NCBI GenBank assembly: GCA_030583885.1
Contig: CP129480.1
Span: forward strand, 2,668,714 to 2,732,713
Length of the DNA stretch: 64,000 nt
From: Anaerolineales bacterium
GTDB lineage: Bacteria; Chloroflexota; Anaerolineae; Anaerolineales; Villigracilaceae
Direction: 5' to 3'
Shown here: positions 1 to 9,505 of the stretch, in pieces
How the letters are laid out: every line of letters begins with the position of its first letter
Position numbering within the stretch: position 1 is the first letter of the stretch
Notes under the pieces: generated by a model
The model's database searches: none
The model's input: only the letters and a program-made list of their open reading frames with translations
What the model was told of the DNA's origin: nothing
Program-made: the position numbers and the translations under genes

Positions 1-1
1 A

Positions 2-157
2 ACATTGTCAAACGGTCAAAAACTGAAAACGCCCCTGATCATGAACCAATATCACAATCAGATCGCGGTACACATCGAATACTACACCAAACTGAAAAAG
101 TCGGTCACCGAACGGTATTACAGGGACGAAAAACTGGAAGACATTCTATACGACTGA
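2..157 (+). CDS. C-terminal end of an unidentified protein (5' partial)
   Basis: The reading frame is open from the first bases of the window and ends in TGA at 155-157. About 51 residues are visible, rich in Tyr, Lys and charged residues and ending in LEDILYD. The start lies outside the window. The tail contains no domain I recognise, so no function is given. An internal ATG at 41 could start a very short ORF, but a truncated longer gene is more likely because the frame stays open upstream of it. Confidence 0.5.
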   Translation, partial: TLSNGQKLKTPLIMNQYHNQIAVHIEYYTKLKKSVTERYYRDEKLEDILYD

Positions 158-225
158 TCACCGCCCGCCGCCGCTCCCTGCAACGGCAGGTTTCGTTTAA
201 GCGGTACAATTGAACCTACTGGGCG

Positions 226-1932
226 ATGCTTGCTTCCATCGCACACACCGTCAATCTGCTGGCAATGGCTGTCTCGTTGTGGATGGCGTTCTACCTGTTC
301 ACGCGCGGGTTTCCCAACCGCGCCACCCTGCGCGCGTCGCTGGCGCTGCTGGCAATCGCTGTTTTCTTCCTCGATACCTACAATCATTTCCATACCCCGC
401 TTGCCGACACCGCCAACCTGCGCGCCGCCCTGCTGGTAACCGCCTTCGCATGCTGGTACAGCGCGACCTATACCCTGCTTACGCCCGAACAGCAGGCAAG
501 GTTCCGCCGTATGAACCTTGCCATTTACGCGCTGTCTGCCTGCGCCGTGCTTTTGCTGATGACGGCAGGCATAGGGATTGTGCGTGGCGAGGATGAAATG
601 CTCTACACCGCGCGGTTGGAATGGAATCCGGCCACTGTATTATACGGCGCGGCGCAGTTGATCGCATCCGCCGGGGTGCTTTTCAACCTGTTGGTTCAAC
701 GACGCATCCGCCACACGCAGGAAGGCAGGCTGTTCTTTACCGCCTCGTGGTTTCTCGTCTTCGCGCTGGGGTACGGCATCTTCGCACTCGCCATTCCGAC
801 CCACGTGCCGCGCGTCATCGAAGATGGGCTGATATTCGGCGGCATCGCCCTGCTTGGGCTTTCCGTCGCGCGCCACCAAAGCCTCGTCGAACGCCGCACC
901 ATCTGGCAGGATTTTCCCATTGCGCTCGCCGGCATCTCGGTCATCACCGCGCTTTATCTGTTCATCGCCATTGCCGTCGAGGTTCCCGCCCGATACTGGG
1001 CGACCATCACAGCGCTGGTGATCTCCACGCACGCGCTGTACGACATGGGGCGCGAAGCCGTGGAACGCTGGAGAATGCGCCGGGAGAAGAGTCTGCGGGT
1101 GAGGATGAACCAAGCCCAAACGTTGGAAGACGAGGCGCTGCGCACCCACCTGGACGAGGAACTGACCCTGTTCCTCAAGGCGTTGAACGCCTCCCAAGGT
1201 TTGATCGCCGTCCGCCGCGGCGAAAGCCTGACCGTCGTCGCGACACACAACTCCCTGCCGCTCGAAAGCAATATCCCGGAGGTCTTGTCGACCGGCGAGG
1301 GACTCATCCGCGTGGAGAACGAATCCGACGGGCTGGCATGGATTGCGCCGATCTTCGAGGCGATGCAGCTTATCGCGCTTGTGGGGGTCGGACATTCCAA
1401 CACCAAACTGGAATACTCCGGCGGCGAACTGGAATTGGTGGAGGAATTTTCCGAGCAAATTGGCACGTTTGTTTCCATCAACAAGACATGGAAGGCAGCC
1501 ATTCAGTCCGCCGCAGCGCGGGTGATCGGCAGTCTGACGGTCGGTGTGGAAACCGACTTCTCCAAATCCGTGGAGGACGCCTTGCGTCATTTCGCGGACG
1601 TGCTCTGGCTGGGGGGATCCTCCCTCGCGGATTGGGCGGAGATTGACGCCGAATCGCACGTGGAACGCGGCAAGCAGATGCAAAGGATCCTGCGCGAGGC
1701 GGTGCAGTCCCTGCGCCCCGAAGGCGAACGCCCACCGGAGCCGCTCCCCCGCGAGTGGTACAACCATGTCATCCTGCACGATGCCTACATTCAGGGCGCG
1801 CCGAACCGCGAGGTGATGGCAAGGTTATACGTCTCCGAAGGGACCTTCCACCGCACCCGCCGCCAGGCTGTGCGCGGCGTGGCGCGCTGGCTGCTGGAGT
1901 GCAAGAACGCGGGGAATCTTAACAGGTTTTGA
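226..1932 (+). CDS. Multi-pass membrane protein with cytoplasmic C-terminal helix-turn-helix-like tail
   Basis: This is a 568-residue protein. Roughly the first 280 residues hold about eight hydrophobic helices. A soluble, GAF-like-sized region follows (about 290-430), then a helical part. The last 60 residues (NREVMARLYVSEGTFHRTRR and onward) look like a helix-turn-helix segment. Membrane sensor plus possible DNA-binding tail suggests a one-component membrane signalling protein. That is an inference from layout; I recognise no named family. The start is the ATG at 226, with only a weak ribosome-binding site, and starts slightly upstream are possible. The next gene is 280 bases away. Confidence 0.7.
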   Translation: MLASIAHTVNLLAMAVSLWMAFYLFTRGFPNRATLRASLALLAIAVFFLDTYNHFHTPLADTANLRAALLVTAFACWYSATYTLLTPEQQARFRRMNLAIYALSACAVLLLMTAGIGIVRGEDEMLYTARLEWNPATVLYGAAQLIASAGVLFNLLVQRRIRHTQEGRLFFTASWFLVFALGYGIFALAIPTHVPRVIEDGLIFGGIALLGLSVARHQSLVERRTIWQDFPIALAGISVITALYLFIAIAVEVPARYWATITALVISTHALYDMGREAVERWRMRREKSLRVRMNQAQTLEDEALRTHLDEELTLFLKALNASQGLIAVRRGESLTVVATHNSLPLESNIPEVLSTGEGLIRVENESDGLAWIAPIFEAMQLIALVGVGHSNTKLEYSGGELELVEEFSEQIGTFVSINKTWKAAIQSAAARVIGSLTVGVETDFSKSVEDALRHFADVLWLGGSSLADWAEIDAESHVERGKQMQRILREAVQSLRPEGERPPEPLPREWYNHVILHDAYIQGAPNREVMARLYVSEGTFHRTRRQAVRGVARWLLECKNAGNLNRF

Positions 1933-2210
1933 CAGTTTTTCTCCGCATCTGGGGGAATAATGGGGCTGTGGGCTCCAAAAAGGAAGAAGTTCAAACCAAA
2001 TCAGAATGCGAAGCGATGCCGAGGTGCGACAACGAAGGCGAATCCATCGGTGTGTTCCTCGTATGGATGTTTCTGTATTGGATTTTCACGTGCGTTTTTG
2101 CTATCTCGCTGTCAATGACGGTATGAACGCGATTCCACAGGTTGACAGTTTTTGTCAGTTTTTTGGTCAAAAACAACCCATAATATGCTAAAAAACCAAA
2201 GGAGAATATC

Positions 2211-3356
2211 ATGAACATCAAACGCTCGCCCATCCTGTTTTTGATCGCCATTTTTATAACCGTCAGTCTGGCGTGCTCGTCGGTTTCGGAATTCACGGCA
2301 ACCGCCACCCCGGAACCCACGCCCACATCCACCCCCGCGCCGCCGCCCACACTGACCCCCACGCCGGATGTCCCGCTTTCCACCAGCGGCAACCCGATCG
2401 TCGTCGAAGCCGGCGACCTGCGGCTTACCACGGAACGCTTCGAACACCCGCGCGGGTTTGTATCATTCAACGTGATGGACGGCTGGCAGGTCGACCATGA
2501 TGATGTTTCCGCGTCCATGACCGATCTCAACACCGGTGTGGTGTACAAGATTACCGCGACCAACACCGGCTACGAATTGGATGCCGACGCCTACGCCATT
2601 TTCCGTGACGCGAACGAGGAAGCCTTTATTTATGCGGATGAGTACAAAGAGATCGACTCGGGAGAAACCGCCGCCATCAAACTGCACTACACAGAGAAGA
2701 CCTACACCCGCTCGGACGGAATGAAAATGTTCGCCTTCTCCATGTACCAGCAGTTCGAGAACGTGATAATCACCACCGAACTGATCGGTGCAAGCGAGTT
2801 CGTGCAGGCGGACCCAGCCAATCCCTACAGGATCATGTTCGATTCGTACGGGCAAACCATCCAGGTCTCCAGCAGCGTCGCATCCAATTTCGAGATGTAT
2901 GAGGAGCGATGGCAATACCAAGCCGGAGACGTCAATGCCTCATTAATCGTGCCCTGGTCATGGACGTTCTTCACTGACCAGAGCGAGGGCTTCCAGTATG
3001 CCAACTTCTACTCGCCAGACTTCGCCGCCTATGCGCAGTTCGTGCGGCAGGACACTGTAAAACTCTCCAAGGAATTGGGTCTCGATTTTGCCGTGTCATA
3101 CCTGAATATCGTCCACTCCAACGGGGGCGCCGATGTCCAGATCAACCAATTCGGCGAGATGGAGGAGTTGGAAGAAGGGCTTTACTTTTTCGACTGGGAA
3201 TCCAAGAACGCCGGCAAAGCCGGGCTTTTGAAATACGATATCCGCGTACCCAACAAACTCATCATGGTTGTGACCATCGTACAGGACCAGGATCTCCTAC
3301 CGCTGTACGCAAGCCTGCTCGGCGAGATAAGCGGCAGTTATAAGCTGACTCGTTAA
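2211..3356 (+). CDS. Lipoprotein with Thr/Pro-rich linker, unknown function
   Basis: This is a 381-residue exported protein. Residues 1-22 form a signal peptide ending in a lipobox (SLAC, Cys22), so it should be lipidated and anchored outside the membrane. A Thr/Pro-rich linker follows (about 28-55), then a globular domain of about 320 residues with alternating beta-type segments and no motif I recognise. The start ATG has a clear Shine-Dalgarno sequence (AAAGGAG). The same signal-lipobox-linker layout recurs in several other genes of the window, as is common in Chloroflexota. Its ligand or partner is unknown. Confidence 0.75.
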   Translation: MNIKRSPILFLIAIFITVSLACSSVSEFTATATPEPTPTSTPAPPPTLTPTPDVPLSTSGNPIVVEAGDLRLTTERFEHPRGFVSFNVMDGWQVDHDDVSASMTDLNTGVVYKITATNTGYELDADAYAIFRDANEEAFIYADEYKEIDSGETAAIKLHYTEKTYTRSDGMKMFAFSMYQQFENVIITTELIGASEFVQADPANPYRIMFDSYGQTIQVSSSVASNFEMYEERWQYQAGDVNASLIVPWSWTFFTDQSEGFQYANFYSPDFAAYAQFVRQDTVKLSKELGLDFAVSYLNIVHSNGGADVQINQFGEMEELEEGLYFFDWESKNAGKAGLLKYDIRVPNKLIMVVTIVQDQDLLPLYASLLGEISGSYKLTR

Positions 3357-3370
3357 GAAACATGCACCTA

Positions 3371-3406
3371 CCCGCCATCCCTGCGCCAGACGGGCGGGAT
3401 GGCGGG
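3371..3406. terminator. GC-rich hairpin after the lipoprotein gene
   Basis: An 11-bp perfect inverted repeat (CCCGCCATCCC with GGGATGGCGGG) lies 14 bases after the preceding stop codon. No T-run follows, so it may be a weak terminator, an mRNA-stabilising hairpin or a REP-like repeat. Confidence 0.4.
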
Positions 3407-3484
3407 CAAATAATCATTCACAGCACCCCAAAAAACGATTTTATGGGTGATAATAGGTGAAATTTTCCGAGGAAGGAGGTTCCC

Positions 3485-6400
3485 ATGCAAAGACCATCGG
3501 AAGAACACATCAAACAGGCAAGGGGCGCATATGAGTGGCTGAGACTTTCACCCGTTGCCACACTGACAACATTATTTTTTACGTATTTCGTTTCCATCGC
3601 AGTTATTGACTCGATCTGCAATGATATTCCAGCCTGCCGCAATATAAATTCAGGGGGGATTGCGCTCATTGCAGCCGTGATTCTTTCCGCGCTGTGGCAT
3701 CTGACCCTGCTCAAATACGTCAACCATCCGGACAGTGAGTTCGTGCAAAAGCACGGGAAACAGGCGTTGACCTATGCCGGCGTCCGCACGGGGGTGGCGC
3801 TGGGCGGGGTTGCCCTGGACTATTTCACATCCATGGGCGGGGCGTTGGCGTGTGTGACAACCCTGATCCTTATGATGTTATGGTTCTCCCACACAAAAAT
3901 TGGGATGGAAAAGATCAAACAAGAGCTTGAAGAAAATAGCGGGATCACACGCGAGGAAATTCCGCAAAACAGGCCGGACATCCCGCTCCCATCCAACAAG
4001 ATCATTAGCAGTGAGGCTGATATGAGTGAGAACGAAAACCAAAAGCCCGAGGGAATCCTGAACGAAATTCTTTCGGGATTAAAAAGTGAAAAAGTGGAAG
4101 ATCGCGCGGAGGCGATGCGGCGATTAAGCGAACTTTCCTTCAGCAGCGAAGCCGTCCGCAGGCAGTTGGAGATCATCGCGAGCAGGGACGAGAACAAATA
4201 CAACCGTGTGAATGCGCTCGCTGCGCTTAACCTGCCTTCGAACCGAAATGTGCAAAGGCGCGTCATCTCCAACAAACTGGATCGCGGCATCCGCTATGTC
4301 CTTCTGAACGAGATAAACGAATGGGTTAATAGCGATCTGCTTGAAACGCACAACGCGGACCTGCTCCGCCGACGCTACGACTTTGACTTTGACGCCGCGC
4401 CTCAACCATCGCACAAACCTGCCCCTGCGAAAGCAGCCTCAACCCAACCCGAGGCCAAGCCGATTGGAACGCAGCCAGCCGTCCCGATCGAAAGACGCGA
4501 GCCCGTCGCCGAAGGACCGCGCCCGTCGCTTTTGCAGACGCTCACCAGCGAAGCAGCGATCAAGATCTATCTGTATCTCGGCGCGTTCTTCGTCATTGCC
4601 GCCGCGACCTTTGTCGGTTGGGCGATCCCCGAACTACGCCTGCCCATCCTCATCATCGGCACGCTCATCTTCGGCGGACTCGCCGTCGCCATCAAAAAGC
4701 GGCTGTCCCAGCCGAGTTTTGCGCTTTTTATTGTCTTCTCGTTTTTGCTGGTCATCACTGCGAATAATATCGAAGATGCACTGCGCACATCCATGAATCT
4801 TTCAGATGCGTTCAGCGCGGGATATTGGGTGGCGGTCTTCCTGCTGATGACAGGTGTGTGGAGCGGGAGCATATGGCTGTATGAATCACGGCTGTTCAGC
4901 ATCACGGCCTTTGGCTCGCTTGTGTTGTCGTTGTACCGCATCGGTGACATCTTCAATGCCAAACCCGAATTTTATACAAGCATGGCCGGGTTTGCCGCCC
5001 TTGCCGGGCTGGGCGGCGTGTGGCTGGTTAAAAAATGGAGGGACGAGAAATTCGCGCTTCCCCTCTTTTTAACGGCGCAGGCGGTACAGGGCATCACACT
5101 GATCTCATCCATTTCGATCTTTGGGATCCACATCATTGACCCATCCAACCCGACATTCTGGCATCTTGCCGCGTTCATCACGTGGGGATTGGCGTGCGCG
5201 TTCTTCATACTCTCCAACCTGCTTTATCCGTTCTTCGCCTTCGCATGGCTGGCGGCTGGGACGCTCGTGCCGATGCCGTGGTTCATCGCCGCAGCGTTCG
5301 ATCTCGAAACGCTCGGTTCGACCAGCGTGCTGGTCGTCTGGGGAACGCTGGTATCAGTCTCCAGCGAGGCGCTTCACAAGTTCGAAGCAACGCGTAAGTA
5401 CAGCCTGCCCGTCCTGCTGGCATCCATACCCGCCTTTGGGTTGGGACTCATCACAGGCTTCACACATGTCGCATGGCTTGGCATGAGCGCTGCGCTTGGC
5501 ATTGCCGTCATCTATGCCGCACTACACCTTCTGCGCAACCGCTGGTGGCTGTGGACGATCTCCCTGCTCAATTTCATCTTCGCCTACTTCGCCTTCCTTA
5601 ATCTCGAAATCATCAAAGGATTGGGCTTCTTCTTCGGCTATTCCCTGCTCATCATCAGTATGCTGTTCCTGCTCCCCGACCTGCTGTTGAAAAAGGACTG
5701 GCGGGCAAACCCCGGCTGGCGCCTGCCCCCGCGCATGTACGGCGTGTTGTTCACGGCATACACCTCGCTGGTCATTTTAGCAGACATCCAACCCGCGCAT
5801 GTCGCCGTCATCTACGGGGTTCTGGCGGTCTTCTTCACTGCCTATGCGCTGGCATATCGCAAACCGCTTCTCAGCTATATTCCCGCCGCGTATCTTCCGC
5901 TCGCTGTGTTCTTCGCGCTCGACGCGTTCAAATGGGACGCCTGGCTGCCGGCACTGACTGTTCTCACGGTTCTCTATTTCGCCTTCGGCGTCATCATCCG
6001 CCCCAGGGAAGGCTGGTCCTTCACGCTTCGCAACAGTGCGCTCATCCTGGGCTCCATTGTTTCTTTTGCCGCGCTTGTGCTCACAATGGAAACAGGCGGA
6101 TGGTATACACCGGTCATCGGGTTGCTTTTCATCGCAGAAATGTACCTGCGCAAAGATGGAATGTTCGAACTCGGAGCGCCCACTCTGTTCAGCATCGGCG
6201 CGTTCTTAATCCTGCGCGATTTCGACGTGGAGCGTATCACCTACCACCTGCTTACCTACAGCCTCATATGGATTCTTGCAGATTTGCTCGCGCACCTCGC
6301 CTTTGCAAGTCCGCGGCCGTTGAGACTCATTGTACGAGGCATCGGCGGAGCGCTTGTCCTGTTCAATTATCTCTTCCTCTTTTCGGAGAGCGACGCCTCC

Positions 6401-7282
6401 ATTGCCGCGTTGGGATTCGCGATTTACACGCTTCTTGCGCTGACCGTGAGCCTGGTCTATCGCCGTCAGAATTTGTTCTACACTTTTACTTTGACCCTGC
6501 CACTCTTTGTCATATTCCTGTTCCGCATCTTCAATGTAACCCAATGGATCCACCCCGTTATCGTCGTTGCGATGGTGTATTATGCGGCTGGGACTTTCCT
6601 GCGTGCCGTCAAGCGCGCTGAAGGCTGGGACCAGGCCCTGCTGTACAGCGGTCTCGGCGCAGGGACAATTGTCTCGATTGCGGCGCCCATTCTCGGCGGG
6701 TTGGATGCGGCGATTCCCGTCGCGATTGCCGCCACGCTGTGGGCGGTGGAGGCGTTCGCGAAGCGCAGCGTCTGGCTGGCGTTCCCCGCCAACGGCTTGT
6801 ACCTGCTTGCGTACTTCATCATCCTTGGCGAGTTGAATGTGGATGAGAGGCAGTTTTATTCGATCGGTGCGGCGCTCTTGGGCTTGATCCAGCATTATCT
6901 GCTGGTGCGGGCCGGAAGCCGGACGGGCGCATTCATCATGGGCATGCTCTCGCAGTTCGTTTTGCTCGGCACGACGTTCGTCCAAATGGCGGGGTCCATC
7001 GAAGTGCCTGCAATGTTCAGATATTTCGTCCTGCTGTTCTTCCAATCGCTGGCCGTGCTTGCCTACGGCATTGTCATCCGCTCGCGCAGTCTGACACTCT
7101 TCCCCATTGGATTTGTGGTGCTGGGCGTGATCACCCTCTCCTTTCTCGCAACGGGCGGGATCGGCACGGTCTTTGTCGTCGGGTGCACAGGCATTCTCAT
7201 GCTCGGTCTGGGCATCGCCGCCGTGCTGATGCGCGAGAGAATCTCAAAACTCGGCGAACGCATGGGCGATTGGAAGCCGTAG
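3485..7282 (+). CDS. Giant polytopic membrane protein with HEAT-like region
   Basis: This is a 1265-residue protein. It starts with an N-terminal hydrophobic region of several helices (about 20-140), followed by a charged soluble stretch. Residues about 195-300 form helical repeats of HEAT type (EDRAEAMRRLSEL and similar). A Pro/Ala-rich linker (about 305-350) leads to a very long membrane domain (about 365-1255) of some 25-30 helices. The layout resembles the large DUF2157/DUF2339-type membrane proteins of unknown function; that assignment is tentative. The start ATG follows a strong GAAGGAGG site. A second, broken copy of its 3' end occurs at 9264-9332. No catalytic motif was seen. Confidence 0.75.
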   Translation: MQRPSEEHIKQARGAYEWLRLSPVATLTTLFFTYFVSIAVIDSICNDIPACRNINSGGIALIAAVILSALWHLTLLKYVNHPDSEFVQKHGKQALTYAGVRTGVALGGVALDYFTSMGGALACVTTLILMMLWFSHTKIGMEKIKQELEENSGITREEIPQNRPDIPLPSNKIISSEADMSENENQKPEGILNEILSGLKSEKVEDRAEAMRRLSELSFSSEAVRRQLEIIASRDENKYNRVNALAALNLPSNRNVQRRVISNKLDRGIRYVLLNEINEWVNSDLLETHNADLLRRRYDFDFDAAPQPSHKPAPAKAASTQPEAKPIGTQPAVPIERREPVAEGPRPSLLQTLTSEAAIKIYLYLGAFFVIAAATFVGWAIPELRLPILIIGTLIFGGLAVAIKKRLSQPSFALFIVFSFLLVITANNIEDALRTSMNLSDAFSAGYWVAVFLLMTGVWSGSIWLYESRLFSITAFGSLVLSLYRIGDIFNAKPEFYTSMAGFAALAGLGGVWLVKKWRDEKFALPLFLTAQAVQGITLISSISIFGIHIIDPSNPTFWHLAAFITWGLACAFFILSNLLYPFFAFAWLAAGTLVPMPWFIAAAFDLETLGSTSVLVVWGTLVSVSSEALHKFEATRKYSLPVLLASIPAFGLGLITGFTHVAWLGMSAALGIAVIYAALHLLRNRWWLWTISLLNFIFAYFAFLNLEIIKGLGFFFGYSLLIISMLFLLPDLLLKKDWRANPGWRLPPRMYGVLFTAYTSLVILADIQPAHVAVIYGVLAVFFTAYALAYRKPLLSYIPAAYLPLAVFFALDAFKWDAWLPALTVLTVLYFAFGVIIRPREGWSFTLRNSALILGSIVSFAALVLTMETGGWYTPVIGLLFIAEMYLRKDGMFELGAPTLFSIGAFLILRDFDVERITYHLLTYSLIWILADLLAHLAFASPRPLRLIVRGIGGALVLFNYLFLFSESDASIAALGFAIYTLLALTVSLVYRRQNLFYTFTLTLPLFVIFLFRIFNVTQWIHPVIVVAMVYYAAGTFLRAVKRAEGWDQALLYSGLGAGTIVSIAAPILGGLDAAIPVAIAATLWAVEAFAKRSVWLAFPANGLYLLAYFIILGELNVDERQFYSIGAALLGLIQHYLLVRAGSRTGAFIMGMLSQFVLLGTTFVQMAGSIEVPAMFRYFVLLFFQSLAVLAYGIVIRSRSLTLFPIGFVVLGVITLSFLATGGIGTVFVVGCTGILMLGLGIAAVLMRERISKLGERMGDWKP

Positions 7283-7305
7283 ATAAGAACCAATGGAGTA
7301 TTCGC

Positions 7306-8121
7306 ATGGCTAATACCCTCGATCCGGGCACACCGAAAGAAAAGATATCGAAATTCCCCATTTTTGTCCTGATATTGATGGGATTGGGATTGATCGGTTA
7401 CTGCATAGTTGGCGGCATTTCATTGCTCAACCGCGATCAGCCTGCTTCCACGGTTGACAAAATTGTTCCCTCGGCAACACAGCAGGTGCAGGAAGGCGAG
7501 CCCCCGCCGCTACCCAGTGAAGCGGCTCAAATCCTGATATCAGAGTCCGCCAGTCAATGGGCCATAACATTGGAAGAAACCTTTGATTCAAATCAGAATG
7601 ATTGGATCATCGGCGAAGGCTCAACCGAGGAACTGGATTCGAATCTTGAGATCAGGAACGGAAGATACACCTGGGATGTAACCTCAAAAAATACCATCCT
7701 TGCAAGCCTCGCCCCCGCATCCCTTCCGCCCGTAACTGATTTTTACCTGTCCGCAGACGTAAAGCTGACAGGCGGCTCGTACAAGCCTGTGTATGGGGTG
7801 GTCTTTCGAGACAGTCCAAATGGAGACGGCTATTTCTTTGGGATCTACGGCGAGAATTTCATCGTCGACAGGCGGCACGGCGATACGTTTGAAAGAAGGA
7901 TCGCATATATCAAGTCGCCGGCAATTTCGCCGCAGGAAACAAACCGCCTGGCCGTCATCGCGAAGGGTACGCATTTCGTTTTTCTCATCAACGATCAATT
8001 TGTGGGCGAAATGTTCGATGACAGCATCCATGAGGGATCTGTTGGATTTGGAGTAACCTTTTTCCATGTCGATCTCCAGAATTCCTTTGAATTTGACAAC
8101 TTTGTTCTGCGCACACCCTGA
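7306..8121 (+). CDS. Membrane-anchored protein with LamG/concanavalin-like domain
   Basis: This is a 271-residue protein. A single transmembrane helix (about 17-38) follows a short cytoplasmic N-terminus. After a linker, residues about 90-270 form a beta-rich domain with the look of laminin-G/concanavalin-fold modules (FYLSADVKL, GVVFRD, YFFGIYG, FEFDNFVLR). Such domains usually bind or process carbohydrate, but no catalytic residues are evident here. The ATG at 7306 was chosen because GGAG lies 8 bases upstream; the frame extends back into the previous gene without a better start. It begins 23 bases after the giant membrane protein and is probably co-transcribed with it. Confidence 0.7.
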   Translation: MANTLDPGTPKEKISKFPIFVLILMGLGLIGYCIVGGISLLNRDQPASTVDKIVPSATQQVQEGEPPPLPSEAAQILISESASQWAITLEETFDSNQNDWIIGEGSTEELDSNLEIRNGRYTWDVTSKNTILASLAPASLPPVTDFYLSADVKLTGGSYKPVYGVVFRDSPNGDGYFFGIYGENFIVDRRHGDTFERRIAYIKSPAISPQETNRLAVIAKGTHFVFLINDQFVGEMFDDSIHEGSVGFGVTFFHVDLQNSFEFDNFVLRTP

Positions 8122-8220
8122 CCGGCTCCGGGCAAAATCCATTTTGGGGTGAGCGCGGTCGGCTGGAATTTGTCGAGTTAGCCAGCGGGTGATATACCAT
8201 CATCCGCAGCTTTTCGCCCG

Positions 8221-8250
8221 TTGACATGGGCTTATTGTCTCCTCCACAAT
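8221..8250 (+). promoter_or_regulatory. Probable sigma70-type promoter
   Basis: A perfect -35 box TTGACA (8221-8226) is followed after 18 bases by CACAAT (8245-8250), about 80 bases upstream of the SUMF1-like lipoprotein gene. The -10 box matches consensus at four of six positions. Confidence 0.45.
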
Positions 8251-8328
8251 ACTCGTTTATACTGCAAACAACAACGCCATCAACGATGTATAAATGAGAT
8301 TTCGTCCTTTTAGAGGTAGGAACGATGT

Positions 8329-9117
8329 ATGAAAGCGCAACCGTCATCGATCGTTAAATATTTATTGGTCTTTCTGGCGTTAAGCCTGGCTTGCCGACTG
8401 CCAGCACCGGCCACGACAACGAAGGTTGGGAAAGATGGCATGCTTCTTGTTTACATCCCTGCGGGTGATTTTACAATGGGAACAGACAACCCGTATGCTT
8501 ATGCCAATGAAATGCCCGCGCATAAAGTAACGCTGGACGCCTTCTGGATGGATAGGACCGAAGTAACCAATAAAATGTATGGCGCTTGTGTGGCGGATGG
8601 ACGATGTAATCCGCCCGACGCGAACAGTTACGAGTTTGGTGATCAGAATTTTGACGATTACCCCGTCACCGATATTTATTGGCTGGATGCGAATCGTTAT
8701 TGTTCTTGGGCAGGACGCCGGTTACCCACTGAAGCCGAATGGGAAAAGGCCGCCCGTGGCACAAATGAAAGAACCTATCCCTGGACCTGGGGCTGGGGAA
8801 ATTGGTCGCTATCCCCTATGGAAAGAGGTCCAACCACCGCAGTTGGCAGCACGCCAATTGATGCCAGCCCTTATGAAGTGATGGACATGTATGCGAATGT
8901 ATCGGAATGGGTGGCAGATTGGTATGCCTATGACTATTACAAAAATTCACCATCTGCCAATCCCTTGGGACCAGAAAAAAATGAAGGTGGAGATAAAGTT
9001 ATACGCGGCCAAAGCAATTCACACTTATCTAACGTCACCTTACTGTACCGGACTTCGATGCCGTATGATTGGTGGAATGATTCAGACCTCGGCTTTCGTT
9101 GTGCCGTTAGCGACTGA
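8329..9117 (+). CDS. SUMF1/formylglycine-generating-enzyme-like lipoprotein
   Basis: This is a 262-residue protein with a signal peptide and lipobox (SLAC). The SUMF1 fold is recognisable: IPAGDFTMG near the start, then FWMDRTEVTN, LPTEAEWEKAARG, NVSEWVADW and the closing GFRCA. True formylglycine-generating enzymes have two active-site cysteines after an RGGSW motif. Here that region reads IRGQSNSHLSN and lacks the cysteines, so a binding or structural role outside the membrane is more likely than sulfatase activation. A good promoter lies upstream. A degenerate region without genes follows it. Confidence 0.85.
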   Translation: MKAQPSSIVKYLLVFLALSLACRLPAPATTTKVGKDGMLLVYIPAGDFTMGTDNPYAYANEMPAHKVTLDAFWMDRTEVTNKMYGACVADGRCNPPDANSYEFGDQNFDDYPVTDIYWLDANRYCSWAGRRLPTEAEWEKAARGTNERTYPWTWGWGNWSLSPMERGPTTAVGSTPIDASPYEVMDMYANVSEWVADWYAYDYYKNSPSANPLGPEKNEGGDKVIRGQSNSHLSNVTLLYRTSMPYDWWNDSDLGFRCAVSD

Positions 9118-9505
9118 TGCTGCACAGGTACTCTATTGGAAAAGAACAACACACAGAATATGCACTGGCAAGGACAGAACGCATTCTTAATTGGAAAAAT
9201 CGCCCGTCGATTAACAGCTGTATCAAGAGAAGACGGGAAAAGGCGAAAGCGGGCACAATGGGGACGGGCGGACCTGGCACGGTCTTCATCGTCGGATGCA
9301 CGGGCATCCTCCTGATACTGGAAGTGACTTAAAAAAGTTTGCCGAAAAAATTGACTTTGTCAAACTTGAGGGAAAGCCTGAGAATTTTTATAAAGCAGGG
9401 TTAGCCTTTATGAAAAATGGTCAATTCGATCGCGGAACGAAACCCTCGAAAGTCCCTCTTGGGTCTCCTGGTTCGAGATTCAAGTGCCTGAAGTAAAGTA
9501 AGAGT
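9118..9505. other. Degenerate intergenic stretch
   Basis: Nearly 390 bases carry no convincing intact gene. Inside is the relic described at 9264-9332. A later short open stretch (about 9330-9490) encodes KFAEKIDFVKLEGKPENF-type sequence that looks like a fragment of a helical-repeat protein but has no ribosome-binding site. The stretch looks like decaying duplicated DNA. Confidence 0.5.
9264..9332 (+). pseudogene. Relic of the 3' region of the giant membrane protein gene
   Basis: Translation gives TGGPGTVFIVGCTGILL, which matches TGGIGTVFVVGCTGILM near the C-terminus of the 1265-residue protein (codons from 7151). Most nucleotide differences are third-position or single changes. The fragment stops early, lacks the rest of the gene and has no start context. 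It is therefore a remnant of a second, paralogous copy. Confidence 0.6.

Noticed and set aside
640..1779. Minus-strand open frame of 379 codons
   Set aside because: It mirrors the membrane protein gene on the plus strand, which has helices and a conserved tail; the mirror product has only low-complexity charge.
9440..9496. T-arm-like stretch (GGTTCGAGATTC)
   Set aside because: No complementary stem around it and no acceptor or anticodon arm could be drawn, so it is not a tRNA.
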